Made by a program: the position numbers and the translations under genes
Part shown: positions 48,641 through 61,296 of the stretch, in pieces
Layout: each line of letters begins with the position of its first letter
Position numbering within the stretch: position 1 is the stretch's first letter
Notes under the pieces: model-generated
Database searches by the model: none
What the model saw: the letters and a program-made list of their open reading frames with translations, nothing else
What the model was told of the DNA's origin: nothing
Assembly: GCF_051014685.1 (NCBI RefSeq)
Contig: NC_135060.1
Span: forward strand, 9,858,001-9,922,000
Length of the DNA stretch: 64,000 nucleotides
Source of the DNA: Ptiloglossa arizonensis
Taxonomy: Eukaryota > Arthropoda > Insecta > Hymenoptera > Colletidae
Direction of reading: 5' to 3'

Positions 48641-49037
48641 GATACTCGCTACTCTGAATGCTAATTCGATTAGTTCACGATCACGAAGACGAACGTAAAC
48701 AAATTCTAGGCGATATTAGTTGCGTCTGCGGTTACGTTTCAAACAAACCACCCTTGCCAAGGGAACTAACGACGGAAACGTTTACCACGTACATTCGAGT
48801 GACGAGATACTTCTTTAAACGAATTCGAAGCATAAAGTCTCATACTCGCTACTCTAAATGCTAATTTGATTAATTTGCGATCGCAAAGACGAACGTAAAC
48901 AAATTCTAGTCGATATTAGTTGCGTCTGCGGTTACGTTTCAAACAAACCACCCTTGCCAAGAGAACTAACGACAGAAACGTTTAACACGTACATTCGAGT
49001 GACAAGATACTTCTTTAAACGAACTCGACACATAAAG
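48641..49037. repeat. Two-copy tandem duplication, period 200 bp
   Basis: 48641-48840 (starting GATACTCGCTACTCTGAATG) and 48841-49037 (CATACTCGCTACTCTAAATG) are about nine-tenths identical along their length, sharing CGTAAACAAATTCTAG, CCACCCTTGCCAAG and CGAGATACTTCTTTAAACGA. The period is not a multiple of three, so any frame is shifted between copies, arguing against coding. Confidence 0.92.
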
Positions 49038-51523
49038 CAGTGTAATAGCGCGACAACTGAAAACTCTACAAACGTTTTTAGTGTTTCGTTATTTGCGATT
49101 CTAACCTTCCGATTTCTAAACTCGGTTCGTACGTTACGAAACTTTTCTCCGATATTCGTGATTTCTCGACAAACTTGCACTAGTTGAACATCGAAAAAGT
49201 GCAAGTTTAGAGTGAATGTACAGAGGACCGTACGAAGGAAGTACAATCGTCCGTTGTGTGTAAGCGGTGTCTCGTGGAGAGCGACTACGGTTACCCGTCA
49301 CAGCGAGAGGATTAATTCGCGCGTCGGTCTTATCGTCGAATCGAAACGCGCGAGTTTCAAATATTTTGATGCGATCGTTCGGAAAGGACATATTAACGGG
49401 CGGCTTACGGACGAAATTGACGATAGACGAACACGATATCCCTCGTTATTCGATGAAACACGTAAACGTGGCTGCCCGCACGTGTCACTGTTCGTGCGTG
49501 TACACCGACAATGGGGTTCGGCGCAGTGCAAACAGCCGGCGTGTTATTAAGAGTTAAAATGTATAAAACTGCCGACAATGACATTGACGATAACGATGAC
49601 GCGTTCATTATCCGCGTTCCGGGCGGATTGACCGGCACTATCAGTGCGGGCACAGTCAGTTAATTCCGTGTTATCGAAATGCAATTTATGCGCGCGCGGT
49701 TCGACGAGAGAATCCGCGGCGGATCGCGCGCGAGAACGCGATATCGTTTAATGTCAGCACCGGCCGCGAATGGTGTGTATCGCTTTCAGATCATCCGTCG
49801 CGCGTGATTCTTTGATCGTTGGGTCTAGATGAGGGCTCCAATTAATTAATTTATGAAATCTTGCGGACGAAACCGATATTTGCTCGATAGAACGTGAACC
49901 GTCCCGATAAGTGGCTTTCCACGGGGTGGTGTCGTCGATGGGCGGAGATTTATAAACGCAATAGTTTATTTTGCTTCTAGATGAACCGAACGAAAATATT
50001 TTCAAACGGTGCTCTCATCGTTCCGCTGGAAACTCCAGTTCGAAATCTAATTCCACCGATCAATGCGAGACAATCTCAAACTTTACCAAATCTCGACGTG
50101 TTATCGTTTCTAAAGCCTTTGTTTTTCCTGTCTAATCCCGACGGGAGAATTCTTTCCACGCGGGGTACAATTCGGAACGATCGAAGTCGCATTAACGAGG
50201 TGGTGTCCTAAATTGTGCAACGTTCCGCCCATCCAGCTACGTGATGTGTCCAGCAACATCGTGCAAGCGCGAGACTAGAACAAGGCTATATCCTGATGAG
50301 CGTCGCTTCAGTTAACGGGTTGTAAGGTCGTCCGACATTGTAGTGTACCGTGTGACAACACGGATGCACTATCTCCGCTACAAATTAACGCGATGGAGCC
50401 ACGTTGAGACCGTGATACGCTTGCAAGGAATACTCGATACTGTGGTAGTATGGTTTATCGAAAGAGTACAGCGAACAATTTGACAATGTCTTCAGCAAAC
50501 TGATGCGAACGTGTCCGTCGAAAGGTTGCATCGGTTTGAAGACTACAGCTCAACTATTCTTTTAATTTCGTGTACGAAACAAGGAAAAGTCGTTGGGGTT
50601 AAGAAATCGTTGTGGATTTTGTAGCTATCGATACAAAAAATTGCAAAAATTTAGTCCGAAGTTTTAAGCGTTCTACGATTATCGATTTATGACATTTTCT
50701 ACCCCAAAATTCAGAACTCGTCGTGTTCGACGAATCGTTACAACATATTTCGATGCACCATTTTTTTCAATTAAAATTAATCAGCAAACCTGATGCGAAA
50801 AAACCCTAGCTTGTACCGAGGTGTTAGGTTTCGCGACGAGTTTACGATCGTTATTGAGAACAGAAAGAGTTCCAAAGTGTCCGAATCTCGAGTGGTGTTC
50901 GAAGACTTCTATCTGTAATTTACTAAAACCCGAGTGTCGCGACAAACGTGCACAACGATTCTTACGAGACTAACAAAGAAATCGCATCCGCATCGTGAAC
51001 TCGGTCACTTTACCAATCGTGAACGCAGCGTGTTCTCGCAGAGTTCGAACTACCGCTACGATATTGGTTTTCGAGCGTTCTGTATCCACACCATTTGGCG
51101 CGAAGTCTTTCCACACCTCTGCCTCTGCAGAACAGGACAGATTTGATTTTAACCGCAACTTACACGGCAAACCGTGGCTGCAGCCCACGACGTGGGGCTA
51201 CCACTGTCACCGCGATGGTCCAACCTCATCGGTGGGCTCGGGAGACTGGTATCTAAGCCACCTGTCAGCCTAGCACTTGGAAAGGGTCGAGGAATAGTTA
51301 ACTCTGTCAACCTCTTCCACCAAACCCTCTGATTCCGGTTAAGCCACGATGAGACCTTTGTGACGCAATCAGCAGTGCTCTCGGTCGAGTTATCCTGCGT
51401 TTCGTAGTGCCGGCCAACTCGCGTCGCGGACGCGTTGCTTTCCAACTGTCATCGGTTTACAAAATGGCCGCCTAGAGGCACGTATACTTGGATTGGGCTG
51501 CTATCGTACTCGAGCGGTACGTA
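49038..51523. other. Gene-free stretch with one acceptor-ATG frame
   Basis: 49.2-49.8 kb is CpG-rich with short opposed frames. The 49981-50211 frame is listed separately. 50.2-50.95 kb has no open frames. 51.0-51.45 kb is GC-balanced with unassigned frames on both strands. Confidence 0.45.
49981..50211 (+). other. Unassigned 76-codon frame directly after a splice-acceptor-like tract
   Basis: TTTATTTTGCTTCTAG ends at 49980 and ATG follows at once at 49981. The frame runs 76 codons to a TAA at 50209-50211, giving a balanced sequence (MNRTKIFSNGALIVPLETPV at the start) with no recognised domain, signal peptide or membrane segment. If real it would be a final coding exon whose ATG is the first codon after the splice, or part of a longer protein. 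The alternative is coincidence, as the acceptor is good but not exceptional. Confidence 0.15.
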
Positions 51524-51745
51524 AACGTAAGCTCTGTGGAAGAGCAACGACGACCACGATGAACTTTGTGTATTGGGTCGTCCGAAAAGTTCTTTAGGTT
51601 TATAGGGTCTTCGTATAGTTTTTATTTCTCGACACGAGGTGTAGAACTTTTCATCCGAGAACGTAGGCTCCATGGAAGAGCAACGACGACGATGAATTTT
51701 TTGTATTAGGTCGTTCCGAAACTTGTGTAAGTTAACAGACTTTTT
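51524..51745. repeat. Two-copy duplication (period 136 bp) carrying mariner-like termini
   Basis: AACGTAAGCTCTGTGGAAGA at 51524 recurs as AACGTAGGCTCCATGGAAGA at 51660. Both copies run on through GAGCAACGACGAC, GATGAA and then TATTGGGTCGTCCGAAAAGT (from about 51568) or TATTAGGTCGTTCCGAAACT. The latter strings resemble mariner terminal repeats preceded by TA. The two ends are direct, not inverted, so this is a duplicated fragment of an element edge rather than an intact MITE. Confidence 0.7.
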
Positions 51746-54700
51746 CTTCGGGTTTTACACCCAGGCAAATTTCGTACGTCATAATAGAATCCATTCTGAT
51801 CTATTCGTTTCCTAGGTCCCTCCACGAGCCTCGTGATACTATCTTCCCGAAGTTTTCACGGACTCGTGCATCCCGAAGTTAATCGTTTCACCGCGTGGAA
51901 GTAACTCGTAATAAATAAGACCCTTCCAATCGCGCGAAATGGATAGCAAAACTTTCCTCGGGGATAACCCGGGCCTAGCAATAAGCGATGGGTCCTTATT
52001 TCGACCGTATCCGGATCGTTTGCGTTTCACGTTACCTTGGAGAATCCAACTTTCGTCCTAACGAACTTCTTCGAACGAGGGTCTCTCTTTCTCTTTACAT
52101 CGGAGGAGTAAATCGCTAGTGGAAACTCGGTTCGGAAGGTTGCCCCTCGCACTGTTGAGAAGGTAGAAGGGCTAAACGGATCAGGTCACGAGTTTGTTTA
52201 AAGACAACTGATAAAACGATGCGCGAAGATTACGAAAAGAAAGTTACAAAACGTACGTTCTTAAATGTCAATGTTCGATCGAGATTTCGTACGATACGAC
52301 CAGAGGCTGTCTTTGCAGATACACCACGTACCAAAGACTCGTTCTCCAAAACGATAATTTTATTTTCGGACATCTTAGCAGATTAAACGCAAATATTCGA
52401 ACGATCTCGATTAAAATCTACCAGAGTGATCCACCATCGCTACTTCCTCGTAATTGCCCCACGATTCCCGACAATCGATAATCCACGACTACTTTCAAGA
52501 ATCTCTATTGAAAAAAACACGCGACTCTCCAACCGTTCAATCGTCATCCGGCGCGGTTAATTTGCGGTGACCTGAGTATTATTCTGGCAATGTTTCACCA
52601 AAACGAGCGACAACGCAGCTGATACATATTTCATCTCCCGTAAAAATGTACTCGTTACCGACGCGCTAAAGTTTCGACTTTGAATAACGTTCAGCAGGCA
52701 GGTGGACAACCGGCAAAACAAGAAAGATTCCATTCGCGATATTCTATTATCCTCGGTTCCCTGAATCGCGGAGAAGTCATGGAAACCGTGGTCCTCGTTC
52801 ATTCATAACGTCGCGTTAAAAAGTCCAGGATAATAACGAGGACTCGGCGGCAAGCAAGGCTTCGCCGGAGTAATGTTTCCATTTGGAAATGGAACGTGGA
52901 TGGATTTCGATGCCCCGGGCTGTATCTGTCTCCGGTCGATGGATGACCGTTGGCGTGCGTCATTACTCATTCATCGGATGAAAAAACGATGCCGGTTCCC
53001 GGTTCGTGGATATTTCAGGCGGCTCGCGTTCCAGCCGCAAGGAAAAGGGGCGAAGGTAGCCTCCCTTGGGACGCGGTAACGCCGACCTTTGCGCGAACCC
53101 CTCGCCAAGGTATGTATCCTGTGCTCCCCCCATAAAACCGAACTACCGTTGCGTGAGACGGCCACGGTTGTACTCGGAATGATAGCGAAAGGGAGAGAGG
53201 GGCAAGATCCTCGTGGCCGTTCGTTGCACGAATGACCCACCAAAATTCGAGTAAACACGCGCCGCCGGGAACGTAATGGGCCAACGGCGAAACGCGACGC
53301 GGAATTAAGTCAATATTTTCCGTTCCCCCGCGACGATGAAAATTTCTTTGCGCGCCGAGCCGCGGTCGCCAACTTCGTACACGCGCGTTCGCAAATAATG
53401 AAAAATCACGGTTGATCCAGCGTAAACAACCGCGACCGAATTCTCCGATAATGATTACGTCGCGCGCTCGACATCGGCATCAATATTTGTTTAATCAGTT
53501 TCCTTTGTATTCCGCGTAGAACGGTGTTCTCGTTCCGGGCGAACCGCGGCTCGCGGGGAAAACGTTGCTCGGTGTGGATTTTCCTTTTTTTTTCTCTTTT
53601 TTTTTTTCTTTCTTCTTTTTCGAAAATCGAATTAATCGGGCATCGTAACGCGATCCGTGTGTACGCGAGGTACTTTTCGACGAAACGTTAACAACCCGAC
53701 GCGTAGTACGCGCGTTTGTCCGCCCGCGTGTCGCGAACCATTGTTCCCGCGCACCCGTAACGTTTTTACTTCCGTTTCTCCGCCTCGACGAGACTTAATT
53801 AGCGCGAAGCGAAACTTTTTCCGAAACGTCGACTCGCGCTTCGCGCTCGGATAAAATTCTTTCGTTCTCATCGCACGAGCCCGACGACCTGGGGGATCCG
53901 CGTACGCGATCTCTCGCCGCGTCGGTGTTGCGCTAATAAAAATGCACGCGTCGCGCGTGCTTCTGCGCGATACGCGCGAAGGGCACGGCCCTCGTCCTCG
54001 TTAAATATTTTACGCTTCATTTTACGGGCGTTCGGCACCGTTGTCTCGCGTTTTTACGAGCGGTCACTGTATATCTCGCGCGGAGGCCACGAAGGCGGCC
54101 GTCACGACACACCGACGAAATCAAACGCGAGAAAAGGAGCGTACAATTTTTGCGCGAGCACGAACGAAAAAAAAGAAAATACGCTTCTACCGCACGAACG
54201 CACGGAATTACGCGAGATTTCGTGAAATTATGACCGCGATGCGTATCTTCGTTCGAGGGGATACGCGTTTGCTCCTTTCGTTTCGAATCGCACTGTTTTT
54301 AAACGTCGATGTACCTCGGGTGTTGTAATGGAAATTACTTGGATACTTTTGAAAATAAATTTGAAACGGTGGATACCGGTCACTTGCGACGATCGCGCAT
54401 TAACGCTTCCTAAAAGCCCGTAGAATCGTCTAATTAGGTCGCATCGCAGAAACGCAATGTCAGTCTACATGCACAACAATCGCGAAACCTAAAATTCAGA
54501 ACAAGTGTTCTTGCTACCTTGAGAGAGCTCTTTAGACTAGCGAAGAAGGGAAGACAGTGTTCTTTCGTTTCTCAAAAAAATAAAAGAGCGCGTTGCTTCT
54601 TTCTTCAAGAAGTTGAGTAGCCCTCCTTCTTTCTCCGACAAACGAAAGACCGTTAGCTCTTTCTCCAACATTAGCTTTTACTCTTGTAGCCGGATAACTC

Positions 54701-55520
54701 GTCCGATTACTAACGAAGCTAAACAATTTCTACGAATATCCTCGTCGTAACGACCGTTGCGTGTTCTTTGTAAAAATTGAGGCGTAAATACTTGCCCATT
54801 GAGCTCAGCATCGACATTCGTGACTCTTGTCTACCGTGGAGTGTTAATCGAGCAATGTAAAATTGTAAAACAGTACCTAGTAGAAAGAAATATAGTGGAA
54901 AAGTATAAACGTTTGCGAACAGTAGCTACAACGAATATATTTACCTTTGCTGAATTTCACCGAATCTTTGTGCTCGTAATAGGAATTAGTTTATAATTCG
55001 TAACAGAAAAAGTCATTTTTGAAGCAACTCCGTGGAAGAAAGTAGACCTAAAAAAAAGAAAAAGAAACGTTTTCTCAAATAGAACAATGTTGCTTCTAAA
55101 ACCCGTTAAACACGGGAAAATTTCCTCGGAATGTTCCACGGATTAAACGGAACGTTGCAACGATAAAACTCACCTAACGGAATATAATTTTATAAAACAT
55201 TTGTGCACAAGCAGCGGCAATTCTAACGTTCCCGTTGGCTCTTTGCGTAACTGGATCTACTCGAAAATATCGTAATAATTTTCCCGCGCTATCTTCGCAG
55301 AGCGGCATGCAAAAGGTTGATACGGCTCCGATAAAATGAGAAAAAGGAAAAGCAACCACTCGCGACGGTTCATCGAGGAAACGGGTTTAATCGGCGGCCG
55401 CATCGAGAGCCCGCACCGCCCCTAGCTTTTCCATCCTCGAATAAACCAGGCGTTCCAAGGACGTGCTCGTCGCGTCGAGTCACCGCGGGGAACATCGTTT
55501 AACCTTGTTTACTCGTAAAC
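51746..55520. other. Gene-free stretch
   Basis: 51.75-52.8 kb is unremarkable. 52.83-53.55 kb is regulatory-looking (listed separately). A T-rich tract lies at 53583-53624. 53.65-54.3 kb is CpG-dense with Arg-rich chance frames. 54.3-55.5 kb is AT-rich. No gene, RNA or transposon was recognised. Confidence 0.45.
52830..53560. promoter_or_regulatory. Candidate regulatory segment
   Basis: GC-balanced blocks, a near-palindrome TTTCCATTTGGAAATGGAAC (about 52874-52893), and later blocks such as GCAAATAATGAAAAATCACG, GATAATGATTACG and TTTGTTTAATCAG in CpG-rich surroundings. No convincing frame is present. Enhancer-like texture only. Confidence 0.2.
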
Positions 55521-55804
55521 AGAACGAACAGATGTGTGCGAGAAGTCGACGAATGAATTTTTTGAGATTCACTATAGACCAAGGGCACCGTACACGCAAA
55601 GTGTGTCTTCGTGGCATCATTTTTGGATCGTTGGTAAAATCGTACAGATAGATATATGTGTGGACAGAACAGACAGATGTGCGCGAGAAGTCGACGAATG
55701 AATTTTTCGAGATTCACCGTAGACGAAGGGCACCGTACACGCAAGGTGTCATCGCGAAATCATTTTTGGATCGTTGGTAAAATCGTACAGATAGATATAT
55801 GTAC
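55521..55804. repeat. Two-copy tandem duplication, period 145 bp
   Basis: AGAACGAACAGATGTGTGCG at 55521 recurs as AGAACAGACAGATGTGCGCG at 55666. Both copies share AGAAGTCGACGAATGAATTT, GGGCACCGTACACGCAA and CATTTTTGGATCGTTGGTAA, and end in ATAGATATATGT. A few bases are gained or lost after CACGCAA. No inverted termini. Confidence 0.92.
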
Positions 55805-56446
55805 GCACGCACGAAAGACTAGGAGTGGCGAAGGAGACAACCGTGTGTTTTCGTGATCGTTTTTTTCGATGGACGGGGACGAAGCAATGCAATTGCTCGA
55901 AGAGATCTCACGTGGGGATCGTAGCGTGTCGAGGATACGTCGGCTTGTAGTTGTGCCGGTTCTCCTTGTTCGAACTCGTTTGTACGGACGAGGACACCGT
56001 TTCGTAAATGTCTTCTCGTATAACGGCTTCTTATTGCCCCACGTACGATGCCGACACGACTTTCTGTCCCGTTTCCAGCCGTGTTCGTCCTTCGATCGCG
56101 ACCAAACCTTCGGGACCACCATCCTCCGGAACCTGGCACCGTTTCGATGCACCTACAGCCCTTCTACGTTCCCGTTCCCTTCTTTTTTTGCCTTCGTCCC
56201 TTCGTACCATTTTTGGACCATTCCGGCTACTTCTCTCGCATCCTCTTTTCCAGACTCGGCTATATTCGCCTCTGAGCCCTGTTTTTTGAGTATCTCTGCG
56301 TACCCCGAGCGGGCTTTTCTCCCTCGGGTATCTCCTTTTCGACCACCACCCCTATCTCGCGTCCACGATTTCAACGGAATAAGTTTCTTTCGGAACGTTA
56401 ACCGTATTCGAATATAATCATTGTAACGCGTCCAATACCTTCCCAT
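55760..56446 (-). other. Near-continuous minus-strand frame with one stop, unassigned
   Basis: Reading the minus strand from 56446, a 97-residue frame ends in TAG at 56153-56155 and the same frame continues for 130 more residues to 55760. The product is Lys/Arg/Glu-rich (for example MVQKWYEGTKAKKEGNGNVE) with no recognised domain. The plus strand is also open over much of the span (55869-56417). The bias comes from pyrimidine-rich plus-strand DNA, so a chance frame is likely; a once-coding relic is possible. Confidence 0.1.
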
Positions 56447-56482
56447 GATTAAACGTTATTTTGTAATTCTAGTTTAAGTAGA

Positions 56483-56840
56483 GTGCATCGTTTTAATTAT
56501 CGTTAAGTGAAAAATAGTGAATTGATAAAATTGTTACTGGTGACAAAAAATTATTCGTGCACGTACGTTTACTTCGACGAACGTCTCTCGCACGCACCTG
56601 TTATCGATTCGATAGAGCTGTGACATAGATACTTCTATACGTTTCTATAACGAAAGATTCTTTCGTAATTGTACCGAAAATGCGGTGTACCGTTTTAATT
56701 ATCGTTAAGTGCAAAATAGTGAATTGATAAAATTGTTACTGGTGACAAAAAATTATTCGTGTACGTGCGTTCACTTTCGACGAACGTCTCTCGCACGCAC
56801 CTGTCATCGATTCGATAGAGTTGAGAAATAGACACTTTTA
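56483..56840. repeat. Two-copy duplication, period 202 bp
   Basis: TTTTAATTATCGTTAAGTGA at 56491 recurs at 56693. Both copies continue through AAATAGTGAATTGATAAAAT, TGTTACTGGTGACAAAAAAT and GACGAACGTCTCTCGCACGC to CGATTCGATAGAG. The first roughly 155 bases of each unit match closely; the spacer between (56640-56684) is unique. Confidence 0.9.
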
Positions 56841-58918
56841 TCGGTACGTTATTATTGAAATTTCGAACGCGTGAAACGTAAGATCGTCTTTTAGTAAACG
56901 TGAATAATGCAAACACCGCGACACGCTGGAAAATTTTCGTCAAATCGAAACGTGTCAGCGCGATAACGACGATGACTCTCGGGGACTCTAGTGCCGAACA
57001 CGATGATTCCAAACACCGATAAGGTGTAGGATAACTCAAAGCGTGATCCACGCACGGTTACCAACTTTCACCCTCTCGGTTATACGTCTCGTCTTATCGC
57101 CTCGAATCTTCTTCCCCGCGTTGTATCTCCTCCTTTTGCCAGCCTTGCATTATTGTGCCTCCCTCCTTTCTCGGTTGTCTGTTTCCCTTGCACTTCTCGC
57201 TTCCATTTTCCATCCCCCTCACCGACGGAAGAAGACAAACGTGTCGCGAGTCCACGGATGCTTCTGGCTTTAATATCCCGCCTCGATGGAGTCGCGAGAA
57301 TCGCGACCGACTGTCGAAGTTCTCACGCAGCGAAAAATGGAAATACATCGACGTTGTTGGATCACTCGAGAGGCTTACGGCCGCGAAATAAGTCGAAGTG
57401 ATTCGGAGCCGATAGAACGTCGCGCAACGTCATCCTGAATTTCACTCACGTTCGGGACCATGTGTATGCTTATGCATCGCGGCGCTACGTGAAAATTGGA
57501 CTAAAAATAAATCCATCGTCGCGGGAGTATTGAGGCGTGAGAAATGTTTGACTTGGGACAGTGTACCGTGCATCGCAGCGAATCCGTGGAGAGGCGTTGT
57601 ATTTTAAAACGTCCCTTGATTCCAAAGAAGAAGGAATATTTTGACAGCATCGGCTTCTCATTTGGAAAGACGCGGCACCGTGAATATAAATGCGGAGATA
57701 TCCGAGGGCGGAGAAAATTACAAGATACGAGCGCAGTGGGTGACGGATTCTAACGCGCGAAAATAAATAAAAAATGTGTCCTGATATTACTTTCTACTGG
57801 ATTTCGTTTTGGAGAAAATTTCTTTCGAAATTACGAGAGCCACACCTTGCTTAGAGAGGCTCGAACTTCACGGATATCTCTGCGTTTATACAGATGTACA
57901 CCGAGACTCTGAGACACGCTGCAAGAAATTCGGTGACCGTCCGAGAAGATTTCGTCGAGCTGGATTCGGTAGAGCTAATGTCGACGAATTCGACTCGATT
58001 ACATCTATTATGAGATCAACGAGATCCCGTTACCCAAAGCTAATGACAACGGGGTCATTATCGTGGAATTCGATACGGACAGATCTGAGAGTTATCGGGT
58101 GTTCCGACGAGTACCAGGAGACCTCACAGATTTCGAAGTGTATTGGGTGTCCTGGTAGGTCGAGAACGTCAAGAGCCCAACCGGGGCATGGACGAGACTA
58201 AAGGTAATTCGTTGCTGAGACTTTTTCACTTTAAGGAAGAAACCACCCTCAATTTCGGAGTCACTCGTTTTATTTCTGGTATTGAAATGCATTCGAAGTG
58301 AAACGTGCATCGTTTTTCGAAACTTGGAAACATACGAAGCGAAATGTTCGAAGAAAATTTCTTTTTTTTTTATTTTTTAAACACGCAAGGTATCCGGATT
58401 TGTATTTTAACGAGTAATCTTTTCGAAAATCGAGCATCGTACTAACAAAATATTATTGTAAATTTTCTATGTATTTTGTACGTAAAATCGTCCGTTCTTG
58501 GAGCACCGATTCTTAAATTTCTAACGAAAAAAATTTTCATTTTCAGATATGAATGGGTCGCAAGTTGTTTCGCAATACCGTAAAAGTCAATGTATTGTAC
58601 GAACGGGGAAAAAACGTGGCAAAATGGAAAACGACTTCCTATGAACCTTTGTAACCAAAGCTATGCAAAATACTCGAGTACGCGGAAGCATGCTTTATGA
58701 ATTGTACTTGTATAGACTCGAACGTATAAATGCAAACTATATTACATTGTAAAAGTGAAAATGAAAGGCCGAGCTCTCTTTTACCCGATATTTATTTCTT
58801 CGTTCGCCACGAGGGGTTAACCACGAGTTGAAATTTTCGCGAAGGGTTACCATCCAACCTACATATTTGCCTTTAATGCTTTTGGTAAACATTTTCCTTT
58901 CACGAATTTTTATACACA
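56841..58918. other. Gene-free stretch
   Basis: 57.05-57.35 kb is pyrimidine-rich with opposed frames. A 130-codon frame at 57809-58201 has no domain. 58.3-58.9 kb is AT-rich. An acceptor-like TTTTCATTTTCAG ends near 58546 without a clear donor. Confidence 0.45.
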
Positions 58919-60820
58919 CGCAAGCATACTTATGTAAGTATTTTATTCCAGCCTGTCACGCGATGTGTAAGGAACTATCGATTTTAACCCTCTAGCCCAG
59001 ATTTATCGTCGGCGCGCTTAAATTAAAGCAACAGTCCCCTGATTTGTATATCGTTAATTTAAAAATTAAAATTTAATTCCATCGAGATCGCGGAATCTGC
59101 GTCGCGCGCTCGAAATTTGCACATTGCTTCGGTACACGATATGCTATATCGCTACATTAAAAATTAGGATACCATACACGCTCGAGTTTCATTATTAATC
59201 TCCGCGTTAATAGTAACTAGACGGCTAATGACCAGCAGCAGTCGATGTCAATTAAAATAAAATGAATATATAATCTAGACGGGAATTAAATATTGAGAAG
59301 ACGCCGTTAATGCAGTGGCATGATTTTATTCGTAAAACTCCGATATTATTTCTAATTTTTCTATCTTTGGATCGAAGATAAACGACGTGTATTGAATTAA
59401 AGACGCGATAAAAAAAAATATAGGACAAAAAATTCTCAAAAAGGCTAACGAAGGATAATCACGAACCTGTAACTTCGAACACGCCATTCACGGACTGCAT
59501 TTTAGGGTGCATCCGGATTAAAGCCACATTCCCGCTTATCCGAGATATTCTTTCACCAAAGGAGAATGTGACGAACGAGACAGACAGACGTTCGAGTTCC
59601 TTGTGTCTAATGAATATATTTTTGTGTGTAAAGATGTTATCAACATCTTTTACCTAGTCGACAGAGCTATCCGTTATCGAAGATTCTCTTCTGCATTTAA
59701 ATAAGTAAATTTGTAGCACGACACGTATTTCACAAACCAAATAACTTTAACGTAAAAGTATACGCACACATATTATCGAAACGTTTCCCTGTAATTATTT
59801 AACTGTACTTTTTCGTCGCATATTTGTTTCTCGAAAGCCCTCGATAATTCACTTCCGAATAACTATTATGCCGTTCCGCGTCTACTGCAATTGCTTTCCG
59901 CGTCACAATTTCATCAATATAACCACGACATTGTGACATTTGAACGGCTTGACGAACCAGCGCCGTGTCAATTTAGCTGTTATTGAACCCTTCAGCGGTG
60001 CAATATTGCAGCTTGAAATTCCGATCCGAGTAGCTTCAAACAGTGCTCCCTAACTGATTCTCAGACGTGACGCGTTCGAGAATCCGTTTACACCAGCGAA
60101 GACTCGTGGAAGTGCAATGTCTAGAATATTGATAAAATTTCTTGCTCGGATTCGCGATCAGGAGTCAGCTAGGAAAACATGACTGGACGAATTTTGTCCC
60201 ATTGTATTCCATTCGTACTCTGCTAAAATTCACTACTGCTTCGTACATTGATATTAATTATCTCGCACTATTGTACTGTGCAGAAATCGTAAGTTTCCAA
60301 GCCCTTACAAATTGAACTCCAGTGGAGCAAGGGGACCAGACTCTTGCACCACCCGATTCTCACTAGAGATCCTCGCGTTTAGATGGTAAGCGGCCACTGC
60401 TGATAGTTAATATTCTGGGTTGGGTACGGGTTAGATGTTCACGATGATAATTGTTATTACGTATAATTTATCGGTATTGTATTACAACAGACACGGGAAT
60501 TTAATCGCTTCACCGATGGTTAACGTCTTGGATCTGTGTCTACGTCGATGCGTTTCAGTCGTCGCTCGTTATCGCTTCGTCTCGGTTGCCTACGCGATAG
60601 ATCTAACCTAGAAAGGGCGTGTAATTCGTGGTAAGCCAGTCCGATTCATCGACAACTTGCGATCTTCGTACTGCTTCGAAGTATTCGAGTGTACGAATCG
60701 CGAGTAGAAGCGTGCCTTTAGTCGTCTCGACCAGTGTCTGAACCTAACCTCAACCACACCGTTACCCATACACGTGTCGGCAGACGCTCGCGCGTGTACG
60801 CGGGTACGGTCGGGTTTATA
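58919..60820. promoter_or_regulatory. Frame-free AT-rich segment, possible regulatory DNA
   Basis: There is no open frame of 60 codons or more on either strand across about 2.2 kb (58.92-61.15 kb). It has many TAAT/ATTA cores (TCGTTAATTTAAAAATTAAA, AATTAAAATAAAATGAATAT, GCCGTTAATGCAG), interleaved with GC-balanced strings. It looks like non-coding DNA under some compositional constraint, but conservation is untested. Confidence 0.2.
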
Positions 60821-61145
60821 TGTTCAACGTTAATTTATACGCTCTTAAACGGTGCCGAGCTTTCGGGCAGACAATATCGATTGCCGCCGCGACACAATTG
60901 TTCGCAAACATAAAGCTCCGAATTTGTAGAAGCGTTTAGTGCGAAGCACATTACACTAATGAGCGGCGAATTATGTACATTGCCGCAAACGTATTACCGT
61001 GCTTGCACATCACAGCGCGATGCGTCGTTACGTCTGGTAACAATTTCGGACGCGGAAGTATTAATCGTGCCGCGCAAACATGGCGCCCCTGTATAAATTA
61101 CCAGCGAGCGCGGGTAACGCAATCTTATACGAGCGAAATTCACCG
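60821..61145. promoter_or_regulatory. Candidate conserved regulatory segment
   Basis: Blocks such as GTTAATTTATACGCTC, GACAATATCGATTG, CATTACACTAATGAGCGGCG and AAACATGGCGCCCCTG lie in GC-balanced DNA without frames. The dense mixture of homeodomain-type cores and CpG words is typical of insect enhancers. Inference only. Confidence 0.22.
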
Positions 61146-61296
61146 TTAGACAGATGAACGCGATGTCGAGTCATTAATCCATTCGTTCGCTCGTTTCACC
61201 TTCCCGTTTTTGTTGTTTCGATCGTTCCCTGTTGTTTCGTAAGTACGGCGAGTACGTTCCGAGACTCCGATTTTAGAATTTAGAAAATTATAACGA

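Noticed and set aside
50293..50300. CTGATGAG, the hammerhead ribozyme core
   Set aside because: No GAAA core or matching helices follow at the required distance.
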